A DNA stretch of 64,000 nt from Methylophilaceae bacterium 11 (lineage in GTDB: Bacteria > Pseudomonadota > Gammaproteobacteria > Burkholderiales > Methylophilaceae), in assembly GCA_000525025.1 (NCBI GenBank), contig JCKJ01000001.1:2542001-2606000 (forward strand), written 5' to 3'. The position numbers were made by a program, and so were the translations under genes. Shown here piece by piece: positions 26,574-34,485 of the stretch. The notes below the pieces were generated by a model. It was given only the letters and a program-made list of their open reading frames with translations. It was not told the DNA's origin and ran no database searches. Each line of letters opens with the position of its first letter. The first letter of the stretch is position 1.

Positions 26574-26606
26574 AATACAAAAGCCGCAGATAGCGGCTTT
26601 TGTATT
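26574..26606 (+). terminator. Rho-independent terminator after the csbD-like gene
   Basis: AATACAAAAGCCGC and GCGGCTTTTGTATT form a 14-bp stem around AGATA, with the T-run built into the stem's right arm. It is the cleanest terminator in the window. Confidence 0.85.
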
Positions 26607-26835
26607 GTATGGTATGCGTCATGGATTGCTAGGAGCTATATCACTTACTGACTGCATTACTCAATCATGGCCAAGTCTACACTTTCTATTAGTTTTGCCT
26701 TGAGTTTCACCCACTTGTTTTATACCAACATTTCCTAATGCATATCTCAATTGAATGCTTGGCTAAATAAACAATTTCACGTTATCAATCATTAAAATTT
26801 ACGGTCACCCCGTTAAACACGTATGATCCACCCCT

Positions 26836-27714
26836 ATGAAAACTCCCAAAAGACTAGAATCCCTGATTGAAGACGGCTTAATTGACGAGGTTAGCCGCCA
26901 ATTGATGAGCGGTAAAGAGGCAACTGTATATGTAGTACGTCGAGGTGAAGAAACACTGTGCGCCAAAGTGTATAAAGAAGCGAATAAACGTAGCTTTCGC
27001 CAAAGTGTGGACTACACAGAAAACCGTAAAGTCAAAAGCAGCCGTCAGGCGCGCGCCATGGCAAAAGGCTCAAAATATGGCAAACAAGCGCAAGAAGAAG
27101 CCTGGCAAAGTGCAGAGGTGGATGCCTTGTATCGGCTTGCTAACGCTTGCGTGCGTGTACCAACCCCCTACAACTTTTACGAGGGTGTACTGTTGATGGA
27201 GCTGGTGACGGATGCAGACGGAAACGCAGCGCCTAGACTCAACGATTTAACCTTTACTGCAGAAGATGCGCGCAAACATCATCACACCCTCATTAAGGAA
27301 GTCGTACGCATGTTGTGCGCGGGTATTGTGCATGGTGATTTGTCTGAATTTAATATTTTATTGAGCAACGACGGCCCAGTGATTATCGACCTACCCCAAG
27401 CCGTAGATGCCGCAGGCAATAATCACGCAATGAGCATGTTAGCCCGAGATGTTGGCAATTTATCCAGCTTTTTTGGCCAATTTGCGCCCGATCTACTCAA
27501 CACACAATATGGCAAAGAGATTTGGGCACTCTATGCGCATGGGGCGCTTAGCCTTGAGGTTGAATTAACAGGGCAATACCAAGAAAGCAACCAACCTGTC
27601 GATTTAAAAAGTGTGATCCGCGTGATTGATGCGGTGCGAGACGAAGAAACAGCAAAACAAACGCGCATGGCTGAAATTGCCAGTAAAAACGTACCACCTA
27701 AAACCAAACGGTGA
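26836..27714 (+). CDS. RIO1-like serine protein kinase (PA4780 family)
   Basis: A 292-residue atypical kinase. The nucleotide loop is MSGKEATVYVVRRG, the Lys is in CAKVYKEANKRSF, the catalytic loop is IVHGDLSEFNILLSN and the metal-binding segment is VIIDLPQAVD, all RIO-family forms. It belongs to the proteobacterial PA4780-like group, whose targets are unknown. It is monocistronic, with a 290-base region upstream holding only the csbD terminator and no clear regulatory site. Confidence 0.9.
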   Translation: MKTPKRLESLIEDGLIDEVSRQLMSGKEATVYVVRRGEETLCAKVYKEANKRSFRQSVDYTENRKVKSSRQARAMAKGSKYGKQAQEEAWQSAEVDALYRLANACVRVPTPYNFYEGVLLMELVTDADGNAAPRLNDLTFTAEDARKHHHTLIKEVVRMLCAGIVHGDLSEFNILLSNDGPVIIDLPQAVDAAGNNHAMSMLARDVGNLSSFFGQFAPDLLNTQYGKEIWALYAHGALSLEVELTGQYQESNQPVDLKSVIRVIDAVRDEETAKQTRMAEIASKNVPPKTKR

Positions 27715-27872
27715 TTTATACGCAGCTAACTTTTATGCCTAAAATGGAGACTGACACTAGTGACTGCTATTTCAAAACTCAACCAATCAATCTGTCAGCA
27801 GCCAGTTTGGAGTAATCCGTTCAAGCGTACTTGCCATGTTAAACTGGCCTCAACATCTCAATACACACAAAC

Positions 27873-28736
27873 ATGATTCAATACAACCCAAAAGACTGGA
27901 TTACCTTTATCTTCCGATTTCATGAATCGGACACTTTTCGACAACTCATTCCCATGATGATATTCATCGGCTTGTATGCCGGTGGCATTGCGTACTTGGA
28001 GATAGAATTCTGGCAACTTTCCGATAAAAGCCATGTGAAAAATATCCCTTTAATGCACACCACCGTCGGTTTTGTATTGTCATTATTATTGGCATACAGA
28101 ACCAACACCGCGTATGAGCGCTGGTGGGAGGGCAGAAAGGCATGGGGCGCACTGGTTAACAATAGCCGCAACCTAGCCCTTAAACTTTCCGCCTATTTAT
28201 CCATTGAGGCCGACAGAAATTTCTTCAAAAGCGCGATTCCAGCGTATGCCTCTGTGCTCTCTAAACACTTATTGAATGAAGATGCTAGCAAAGTGTTGTT
28301 TGAAGGCTTGGATTTAGACATAGATCACCGCAAACACAGCCCGAACCAAGTGGCTAAACACTTGTTTCAAAAAGCCAACGAACTCTATACATCAGGCAAA
28401 ATCACGGGCGACCAGTTCTATATTATCAACGCAGAGCTGCAATCGTTTACCGATATTTGCGGCGTGTGCGAACGCATTAAAAACACGCCGATTCCCTATT
28501 CTTACAGTGCGTTCATTAAAAAATTCATCTTCTTCTACATCATGACATTGCCGTTTGGCTACGTGTTTAGCTTGGGCTACTACGTGATTCCAATCGTGGT
28601 GTTTATTTTCTATGTGTTAGCCAGCTTAGAACTGATTGCAGAAGAAATTGAAGACCCGTTTGGCGGTGATGATAACGATTTACCCACTAGAAAAATCGCT
28701 GCCAATATTAAAAAGCATGTGGAAGAATTACTTTGA
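27873..28736 (+). CDS. Bestrophin-family anion channel-like protein
   Basis: A 287-residue membrane protein. Segments such as FRFHESDTFRQLIPMMIFIG, HTTVGFVLSLLLAYRTNTAYERWWEGRKAWG and ELIAEEIEDPFGGDDNDLP are the signatures of bacterial bestrophins (RFP-TM, UPF0187). They form pentameric channels passing anions or cations. Four hydrophobic helices are visible. A DUF2789 gene follows after 25 bases, so the two may be co-expressed. Confidence 0.88.
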   Translation: MIQYNPKDWITFIFRFHESDTFRQLIPMMIFIGLYAGGIAYLEIEFWQLSDKSHVKNIPLMHTTVGFVLSLLLAYRTNTAYERWWEGRKAWGALVNNSRNLALKLSAYLSIEADRNFFKSAIPAYASVLSKHLLNEDASKVLFEGLDLDIDHRKHSPNQVAKHLFQKANELYTSGKITGDQFYIINAELQSFTDICGVCERIKNTPIPYSYSAFIKKFIFFYIMTLPFGYVFSLGYYVIPIVVFIFYVLASLELIAEEIEDPFGGDDNDLPTRKIAANIKKHVEELL

Positions 28737-28761
28737 AATTACGACTTTAGGAGTCAGCATC

Positions 28762-28998
28762 ATGGAATCTTCACTACACACACTCAACAATCTATTCGCC
28801 CAACTCGGCTTACCTGCTGGTGATGAAGAGATCGAAAACTTCATCAAATCGCATAGCCATTTAGCGGGCTATATTTCATTGGCTGACGCACCGTACTGGA
28901 CACCAGCACAAGCCGCGTTTTTACGTGAAGAGATTTTGAAAGACGCCGATTGGGCAGAAGTGATAGACCAGCTCAATGCTAGGTTGCATGCGAAGTAA
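28762..28998 (+). CDS. DUF2789 family protein
   Basis: The ATG at 28762 follows TTAGGAG with nine bases of spacing. An upstream in-frame start inside the bestrophin gene is rejected. The 78-residue acidic protein (LHTLNNLFAQLGLPAGDEEI, then IENFIKSHSHLAGYISLADA, then PYWTPAQAAFLREEILKDAD) matches the DUF2789 pattern, a small helical family of unknown role in proteobacteria. Confidence 0.83.
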   Translation: MESSLHTLNNLFAQLGLPAGDEEIENFIKSHSHLAGYISLADAPYWTPAQAAFLREEILKDADWAEVIDQLNARLHAK

Positions 28999-29197
28999 AT
29001 CAAAAGGGTTTGTGGAAGAGTTGCTTTAGCGCATAGCGTGTTGTTGCAGTCGAGGCTAGCCAAATAACTAGTTGCTTTTCGTACAAAAATAAAACACCTG
29101 GCTAATTCATCAAAAGCAAATTAAAAAACTTTACGCACTAAATAATATTCATATTAAGCCGTTATAAAAAATACAGTAGTTATGTAAAGTAATAGTT

Positions 29198-30457
29198 ATG
29201 ACGAATCATGACGATACAAGTAACAATATCATTGAAAATATTATCTCTGCATCTGAAGATGCTGAGTTCTATTTATCTGAAGATGTATTTGATCAGAGTG
29301 GGAATAAACTCTTGGGTAAAGGCTATAAGATTACTCGAAAAATTAAGGACAAACTGATTAGTAGAGTACTTAAAAAACCACTTGAAACATCTATCACTTC
29401 CATTCCGTCACTCACCGTCGATGTTCTTTACACAGAAGCTAATGCGTTAATTAAAGATAATCCTTTTCTGCAAAATTTTAATCCTGAAATACAGCTTGAT
29501 GTTTATGCCATCAAAGAGCTAGAACTCGCACCACTCGCATCATTGCTACTAACGGTGCAAAGAACTAATCGTATGGAGGCGTTTCAACACACGCTATTTA
29601 TGACCCTCATCGCAAGACTTATTGCTAAGAAGCTGAATTTCGATTCAAGTCAAATCTACGATTTAACGATTGCATGCCTTCTTCACGATATAGGTGAGCT
29701 ATATTGCGTAATTCCTCACACGCAAAATCTATCGCTAGAGCAGTGGCGAAGTATCATGACGCATCCTATTATCGGTAGCACTGTCGTTCGCCAGCATATG
29801 CAGTATTCTGCAAATGTATCAGCTGCAATCCTAGAACATCATGAAAGAAACGATGGTTCTGGCTACCCCAATCATATTTCGGCAGAGGAGGGAACGGATA
29901 TTGGTAAAGTAATGATTGTAGCCGAGGCATTTTCTGGGATGGCTAGAAGAGATTACAACGCACGAAATTTATTTACTACACTTAAACTAGTATGTCATGA
30001 CTTTCCCTCTGCACCATACAATGCCCTGGTAGATTTATTACTTTCTGTGGCAGATTATGAAAATGTAAAGGAATCCAATCCAATATTAGATCAGCTTTTA
30101 ACGCAGTTAAAAAACATTGAAGAGATAATTGAACAGCTTAAGCCTCTAAAAACAAAAAATTCAGAACACTTCCAACTCTCAAACTATTTAATAGTAAGAC
30201 TCAAAAAGATATGCCAGATTATTTATGTTTCTGGGCTTACAGATTGCATTGATTTGGGCTTATGGGAGCAAATTAAACTTGATAAAGAAATCAACCAAGA
30301 ACTGTTCATCACAATTAGTGAGGTGGAATGGAAGATGAAAGATGTTCTTAGAGATATAAGCTTAAGGATTGTGAAAGATGATATTCGTGTTAGCGATGAG
30401 TTATTAGCCATCATTCAGAGAATGAAAGGCAATGATGAAACGGTTGCAATTGCTTAA
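29198..30457 (+). CDS. HD-GYP-type phosphohydrolase domain protein
   Basis: The 419-residue protein has an N-terminal region of ~130 residues with no named domain. An HD-GYP domain follows (ACLLHDIGELYC with the HD pair, MTHPIIGSTVV, and LEHHERNDGSGYPNHI), then a helical C-terminal ~150 residues. Proteins of this family hydrolyse cyclic di-GMP. The Lys that normally follows HDIG is Glu here, and the start of the domain has QHTLF in place of the usual EHS-type segment, so activity is uncertain. The gene is richer in A/T than its neighbours. There is no response-regulator receiver domain. Confidence 0.8.
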   Translation: MTNHDDTSNNIIENIISASEDAEFYLSEDVFDQSGNKLLGKGYKITRKIKDKLISRVLKKPLETSITSIPSLTVDVLYTEANALIKDNPFLQNFNPEIQLDVYAIKELELAPLASLLLTVQRTNRMEAFQHTLFMTLIARLIAKKLNFDSSQIYDLTIACLLHDIGELYCVIPHTQNLSLEQWRSIMTHPIIGSTVVRQHMQYSANVSAAILEHHERNDGSGYPNHISAEEGTDIGKVMIVAEAFSGMARRDYNARNLFTTLKLVCHDFPSAPYNALVDLLLSVADYENVKESNPILDQLLTQLKNIEEIIEQLKPLKTKNSEHFQLSNYLIVRLKKICQIIYVSGLTDCIDLGLWEQIKLDKEINQELFITISEVEWKMKDVLRDISLRIVKDDIRVSDELLAIIQRMKGNDETVAIA

Positions 30458-30499
30458 TTGCTTAACGCCAACTTCCAATCAATCATCGTGAGCTGATGC

Positions 30500-30739
30500 T
30501 TACTCTTTTACTTCGCTTACCATTTGCAGATAAAGCGCTTCAACCCTATCCCTCGCCCACGGTGTTTTACGCAAAAACGTTAAGCTCGATTGAATGCTAG
30601 GGTCATGACTAAAGCAATTAATGGGAATAGACCGCGCTAATGATTCCCAACCATAATACTCCACTAAATCAGTGACTACTTGCTTAAGCGTGATGCCATG
30701 CAGTGGATTATTGGGTTGCTCGGGGGTTGGCTTGGACAT
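30500..30739 (-). CDS. VF530 family DNA-binding protein (DUF2132)
   Basis: The ATG at 30739 has AAGAGA eight bases upstream and gives 79 residues. The sequence [20 protein letters not shown] followed by [20 protein letters not shown] and [17 protein letters not shown] is the typical VF530 form. The family binds double-stranded DNA and is widespread in proteobacteria; its physiological role is unknown. It converges on the HD-GYP gene with a 42-base gap. Confidence 0.88.
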   Translation of the reverse strand: MSKPTPEQPNNPLHGITLKQVVTDLVEYYGWESLARSIPINCFSHDPSIQSSLTFLRKTPWARDRVEALYLQMVSEVKE

Positions 30740-31150
30740 GCAATTTCTCTTTTCATGAATCAATAGATTCTAGCGTACTACTGCAAGTCAATTATTGAAA
30801 AGTTGAAACTACATCATGCGGTGAACTTTAACATTTGAAATAGTTGCATGTCGGACTAAAAGCACGACTATATAAGCTAAGCCCAAGCGTGCTCATATGG
30901 TTTCCAATCCCCTCTGTCGCGCCTGAGGCTTGAGCGGCAGATGCAATGTGACGAGGACTGTCTGAGCGCTGAAAGCGTGAGTTCCGCAGTCACCACGCAG
31001 ATGCGGCGCTAAGACCGAAGGGTGAAGCGGCAGTGGGGTGCTCTTTTATTTGGTTACTTTCTTTTGAGCAAGCAAAAGTAAAGTAACTCGCCTATAGGCG
31101 AAATAGAATTTTACATACGGCGAACTGCATGCGAGTAAGTCCTAAGAGCT
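30740..31150. other. 411-base intergenic region beside the NACHT gene
   Basis: No coding sequence is convincing here. The right half holds a GC-richer structured block (about 30900-31101), annotated separately, which ends in two strong inverted repeats. The left 130 bases are AT-rich with no recognised motif. Confidence 0.6.
30900..31101. repeat. Structured intergenic element with terminal hairpins
   Basis: This ~200-base block differs in composition from its AT-rich surroundings. It contains inner complementary runs (AGCGC near 30980 with GCGCT near 31010). It ends with a 14-bp stem (GTTACTTTCTTTTG, 31053-31066, with CAAAAGTAAAGTAAC, 31073-31087, one bulge) and a perfect 14-base palindrome TCGCCTATAGGCGA (31088-31101). 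The arrangement resembles multi-copy intergenic elements of betaproteobacteria that end in a GGTTACTTTCTTTTG hairpin. The multi-copy claim is from memory and no second copy lies in this window. Confidence 0.5.
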
Positions 31151-33439
31151 CTAAACAAGTTTATGTTTTAACTTATTTAAAGGAATTTCATAAATAGGAT
31201 CGATTAATTGGGGATTAGCCTTAAGTTTTCTGTGAATATTTTTTTCGAGCTTCTTAATAGTTTCGTTGATATTTTTGGTATCTTGCGATACATGAATTAT
31301 CCCCAATTGAATATATTCCGGTAAGTCATATTTTTTCTCGTTTATAAGCATATCAAAAGCATCTTCACACCCTAAACCTGCTCGTAAGGATGCTACGAAA
31401 AAGGCAGAAATCGAATCGGTGGTATTTAATTCTGGCATCATAAATAAATCTGTTTCGAGTTCATTTAATGCCTTTTTGAAAAACTCATATTCCAGACTTT
31501 TCCTTAGCAAACTTGTAATTATTGCCAATAGCTGAAGTTTAGGAAAATTACCAAATGGGCTTTCTTGAGGATTTTCAACTACATGGCAAAAGAATTCAGC
31601 TGCTTCTTTGATGACAATTGCTAAACAACTTGAAATAACTTTATAAGGACTTTGGTAGCCTGCGAGCAAATAAGACCCTGAGTAAACGATTTTATTCAAC
31701 CTTTCCCGCTCATCTAATGAAATCAATCTAAATATCTTGTCTAGTTGCAAAGGGCAATCTTTTAACTTACCTAGATAAAAATAATTGGATGCTCCCCAAT
31801 ATAGCGCGAACGGATTTTCGATCTGTGCAGATATTCCATACGAAAAGAATAATGATTCTGCAAACATAAATTCTAAGAATGATCTATGTGTGAAATTTAA
31901 TTTGTTATTTTGCAGGTCAACATTAATTACTTGATCAAATTCTTGTATTTTCCCAAAAATGGACTTAACCGTATAACCCGTTTCCCTTTCACTAAGATAA
32001 TTAGAAATAATATCTTCTGCATCACCAATACCAATACTTGCTAAATCATTTTCAAGCATAAATTTTGCAATTAATCTAACGATGATAACGGTGGTTTCAT
32101 ACTCTTTTTCCGATGAATTACCTTTTTGTATTTCCCATCTTCCCAATACCAAGTCCATATATTTACTGTAAAGCTCCGGTAAAGTTGATGGTAGCTCTCT
32201 AACATTTGAAGCAAGAACTCTGCTCAGTAATATTGCGGATATCGGAGATCTCGGTAAAGATTTAAAGAGAGCAGACTTGCTCAAATCAGATTTTAATTTA
32301 GTCGTTATAACCTCTGCATTACAAAGTGTTTCAACAAACTTTACAATCCTATCCATGCTTAGTTGCATAAGCTCAAAACGAACTAAAACAGTATCTAACT
32401 TTTCGTCTAGGAGTGGATTTCTAAATGGCCTTGATGCAAAGACAATTTTTATATTTTTATAGCATATTGCACCTTTTACGAACTCAATAACCTTTTGAAC
32501 TTTAATTTCATCATCAATTTTGTTTTCATCCATTGAGTCGATGAATAAAACGATATTAAGCTCCTCATGATTTATTTTTTCTTTAGTGCGAAGCCTGTCT
32601 AAAATTGACTCAATTTTATTATCGTAATCGTCAAGTAAATCACGATAATCAATAAATATTGGTAATATTTTATTTTGTGAGAAGTTCTTTAATTCGGAAT
32701 ATTCCATAGCAGCTTGTCTTAGCAGTTTAGACTTACCGTAACCCATAGGTGCTTCTACAAAAACTACGCGCTCATTTGCTAAAACATCTTTTAGTTTGAC
32801 GGGTTTTTGCTTTAATCTGACTCTAAATTTTTTTATATCATTTACATCTATTCTGACTAGCTGTTGATCTATATAGATATCGTTTTGATTAACATCCAAA
32901 ATACTAAACTTTGAATTTAGGTTTTTAACTTTCACCTCTAGGGCGCTTAGATAATTACCTACGTTCCGATCAACATCCTCCCAGAATGTTGGAAAGTTTT
33001 TATCTACTAATTTAATTAACGTTTCATCCCATATAAATTTTATATTTTTATCTGAATGGAAATTCTTGATTTTCTCTCTAGCATTAGCACTGATTGTTCC
33101 GTTAGTAACAATCCAAATTTGATTTAGCACTACTACTTTTTTTCCACCTGCTATTTTTCTTGGTGTTATCTGACACTCTTTAATTTGTCTTTCAATATCA
33201 TCTTGGTCTTGCTTAATTGATCCCTGTTTTACTACTACCCCAATATACTCCTCCCCACCTAGTAAATTGTCAGTTGATATGAGCACAAAATCAGCCCCAA
33301 ACTCATCAGGCCCATGGGTATACTCTACATTTGTAAGTTCTGGTATCTTTCGAAATAAATCGGACAGAAATGGATGAAGATCTTTAACTTCATTTTTTAA
33401 AGAATGTAATTTTTCCAATTTGTATTCTGTTGTATACAT
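31151..33439 (-). CDS. Nuclease-like domain / NACHT NTPase fusion, putative phage-defence protein
   Basis: The ATG at 33439 gives 762 residues; an upstream GTG would add ten. In the 772-residue numbering the N-terminal ~160 residues look like a restriction-endonuclease fold (YTHGPDEFGADFVLI, then EYIGVVVKQGSIKQ). Asp60 and Lys81 are candidate catalytic residues, but Val stands where the usual Glu/Gln precedes Lys. A NACHT module follows: Walker A EAPMGYGKS (239-247), Walker B VLFIDSMDE (307-315), ASRPF (345-349) and the late NFTHRSFLEFMFAESL signature (525-540). The rest is helical without named repeats. Bacterial NACHT proteins with N-terminal effectors protect against phage. The gene is strikingly A/T-rich compared with flanking core genes and interrupts a conserved neighbourhood, suggesting transfer. 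Confidence 0.75.
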   Translation of the reverse strand: MYTTEYKLEKLHSLKNEVKDLHPFLSDLFRKIPELTNVEYTHGPDEFGADFVLISTDNLLGGEEYIGVVVKQGSIKQDQDDIERQIKECQITPRKIAGGKKVVVLNQIWIVTNGTISANAREKIKNFHSDKNIKFIWDETLIKLVDKNFPTFWEDVDRNVGNYLSALEVKVKNLNSKFSILDVNQNDIYIDQQLVRIDVNDIKKFRVRLKQKPVKLKDVLANERVVFVEAPMGYGKSKLLRQAAMEYSELKNFSQNKILPIFIDYRDLLDDYDNKIESILDRLRTKEKINHEELNIVLFIDSMDENKIDDEIKVQKVIEFVKGAICYKNIKIVFASRPFRNPLLDEKLDTVLVRFELMQLSMDRIVKFVETLCNAEVITTKLKSDLSKSALFKSLPRSPISAILLSRVLASNVRELPSTLPELYSKYMDLVLGRWEIQKGNSSEKEYETTVIIVRLIAKFMLENDLASIGIGDAEDIISNYLSERETGYTVKSIFGKIQEFDQVINVDLQNNKLNFTHRSFLEFMFAESLFFSYGISAQIENPFALYWGASNYFYLGKLKDCPLQLDKIFRLISLDERERLNKIVYSGSYLLAGYQSPYKVISSCLAIVIKEAAEFFCHVVENPQESPFGNFPKLQLLAIITSLLRKSLEYEFFKKALNELETDLFMMPELNTTDSISAFFVASLRAGLGCEDAFDMLINEKKYDLPEYIQLGIIHVSQDTKNINETIKKLEKNIHRKLKANPQLIDPIYEIPLNKLKHKLV

Positions 33440-33479
33440 TTTTTTCTTTATTAAAGTTTTAGTTGTCACTTAATAAATA

Positions 33480-33500
33480 AGGAGCCGAAGCTCCTTTTTT
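33480..33500 (-). terminator. Terminator of nrdJb with UUCG loop
   Basis: Read leftward, GGAGC-TTCG-GCTCC is followed by TTATTTATT: a 5-bp stem capped by the very stable cUUCGg loop, right after the nrdJb stop. A T-run on the plus strand makes it work in both directions. It separates nrdJb from the NACHT gene, so the latter needs its own promoter. Confidence 0.75.
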
Positions 33501-34193
33501 TTAACCACACTTACTCTCACCACAATTCAAACAAGTGAGGCACCCATCCATAATAATGCTGGCCTTGGTATTACACTTTTTGCACAGGCTTGCCCCTTTA
33601 GGAAAACCCTCATCATTCATTTCATCACCGCTTTTGGCGTGTTTTTCTAGGTATTCAGCTTTTTTCTCTTGTACCAATTTTTGTTGGTGCTCATCCAAAC
33701 CCGGTTTTTTTAGCATGCCAATTTCTTGCAAGTGTTGCTCTACTACTTCACCAATCTCGGCCACCAAGCTAGGTACAAATTTGCCACCTTTTTTAAAGTA
33801 GCCGCCACTTGGTTCAAACACACTTTTGAGCTCTTCTACCAAGAAGGTGACATCACCACCTTTACGGAACACAGCCGACATCACGCGTGTCAGTGCGACG
33901 ATCCACTGAAAGTGATCCATGTTTTTGGAGTTAATAAAAATCTCAAACGGGCGACGGTGTTCTTGCGGTGTGCCTTCGTTCATCACCACATCGTTAATGG
34001 TGATGTACAGCGCGTGCTCAGTCACTGGCGTTTTGACTTTGTAGGTTGAACCCGTGATTTTTTCTGGGCGGTCTAGCGGCTCACCCAGTTGCACCACTTT
34101 GGCATTGGCTTCTTTCAGCTCTGCTGCTTGGGCTTTGTCTTCATCGCTCACCAGTTTGTAAGCGGTGATCTTTTTTTCTATTTTAACTGCCAT
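33501..34193 (-). CDS. nrdJb: Class II ribonucleotide reductase small component NrdJb
   Basis: The ATG at 34193 has AGGAG eight bases upstream, giving 230 residues. It has the TSCPD-type domain of the C-terminal half of B12-dependent reductases (PFEIFINSKNMDHFQWIVALTR, VFRKGGDVTFLVEELKSVF), and ends in a Cys-rich tail (LCKKCNTKA, CLTCLNCGESKCG) with the cysteines that re-reduce the active site. In Pseudomonas the same enzyme is split into NrdJa and NrdJb, both needed for oxygen-independent dNTP synthesis. Here the genes are 290 bases apart on the same strand, separated by a palindrome and a small ORF. Confidence 0.88.
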   Translation of the reverse strand: MAVKIEKKITAYKLVSDEDKAQAAELKEANAKVVQLGEPLDRPEKITGSTYKVKTPVTEHALYITINDVVMNEGTPQEHRRPFEIFINSKNMDHFQWIVALTRVMSAVFRKGGDVTFLVEELKSVFEPSGGYFKKGGKFVPSLVAEIGEVVEQHLQEIGMLKKPGLDEHQQKLVQEKKAEYLEKHAKSGDEMNDEGFPKGASLCKKCNTKASIIMDGCLTCLNCGESKCG

Positions 34194-34300
34194 AATATTT
34201 CTCCTAAATACTTGAGCTCTTGCAGCGGCGACCACTCAGCCTTAGTGTTTGCAAGCCATGTTTTCATTGTTTGAACGTGTGTTTGTAGTGCATGTGCCAT
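34178..34300 (-). CDS. Candidate 40-residue ORF coupled to nrdJb
   Basis: An open frame begins ATG at 34300 with an unusually strong ribosome site (GGGAGGGG, five bases before ATG) and ends TAG at 34178, 16 bases inside nrdJb. The product is MAHALQTHVQTMKTWLANTK followed by AEWSPLQELKYLGEILWQLK: amphipathic, with three Trp and an apparently single long helix. The nrdJb ribosome site lies within its last codons, so ribosomes finishing it could feed nrdJb. It may be a real small protein or a translational leader. No family is recognised. Confidence 0.5.
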   Translation of the reverse strand: MAHALQTHVQTMKTWLANTKAEWSPLQELKYLGEILWQLK

Positions 34301-34361
34301 GACAACCCCTCCCACTTTGATTCAATTTTTTATATTTCTTAACCTTTTAATTTTAATCAGC

Positions 34362-34481
34362 TAAAACGTAGCGAGCGATGTGAGTGCTAGGCGAAAATCA
34401 GTGTTGAACCGGAATGTACGAGGTGTACATGAGGATTTAACACTGGTTTTTAACAACGCAATCACAAGCGCAGCCGTTTTA
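34362..34481. repeat. Large imperfect palindrome between nrdJa and nrdJb
   Basis: The core (34394-34450) pairs AAAATCAGTGTTGAA with TTTAACACTGGTTTT as a 15-bp stem with G-T steps, and inside it ATGTAC (34414-34419) with GTACAT (34425-34430) around GAGGT. Outer arms TAAAACG (34362-34368) and CGTTTTA (34475-34481) also pair. No T-run follows the core in the direction of transcription, so it is not a plain terminator. It could be an RNA structure limiting read-through from nrdJa to nrdJb, or a small mobile element remnant. Confidence 0.65.
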
Positions 34482-34485
34482 ATGA

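Noticed and set aside
28636-28761. Long N-terminal extension of the DUF2789 gene
   Set aside because: It would overlap the bestrophin gene in another frame, while a good ribosome site precedes the ATG at 28762.
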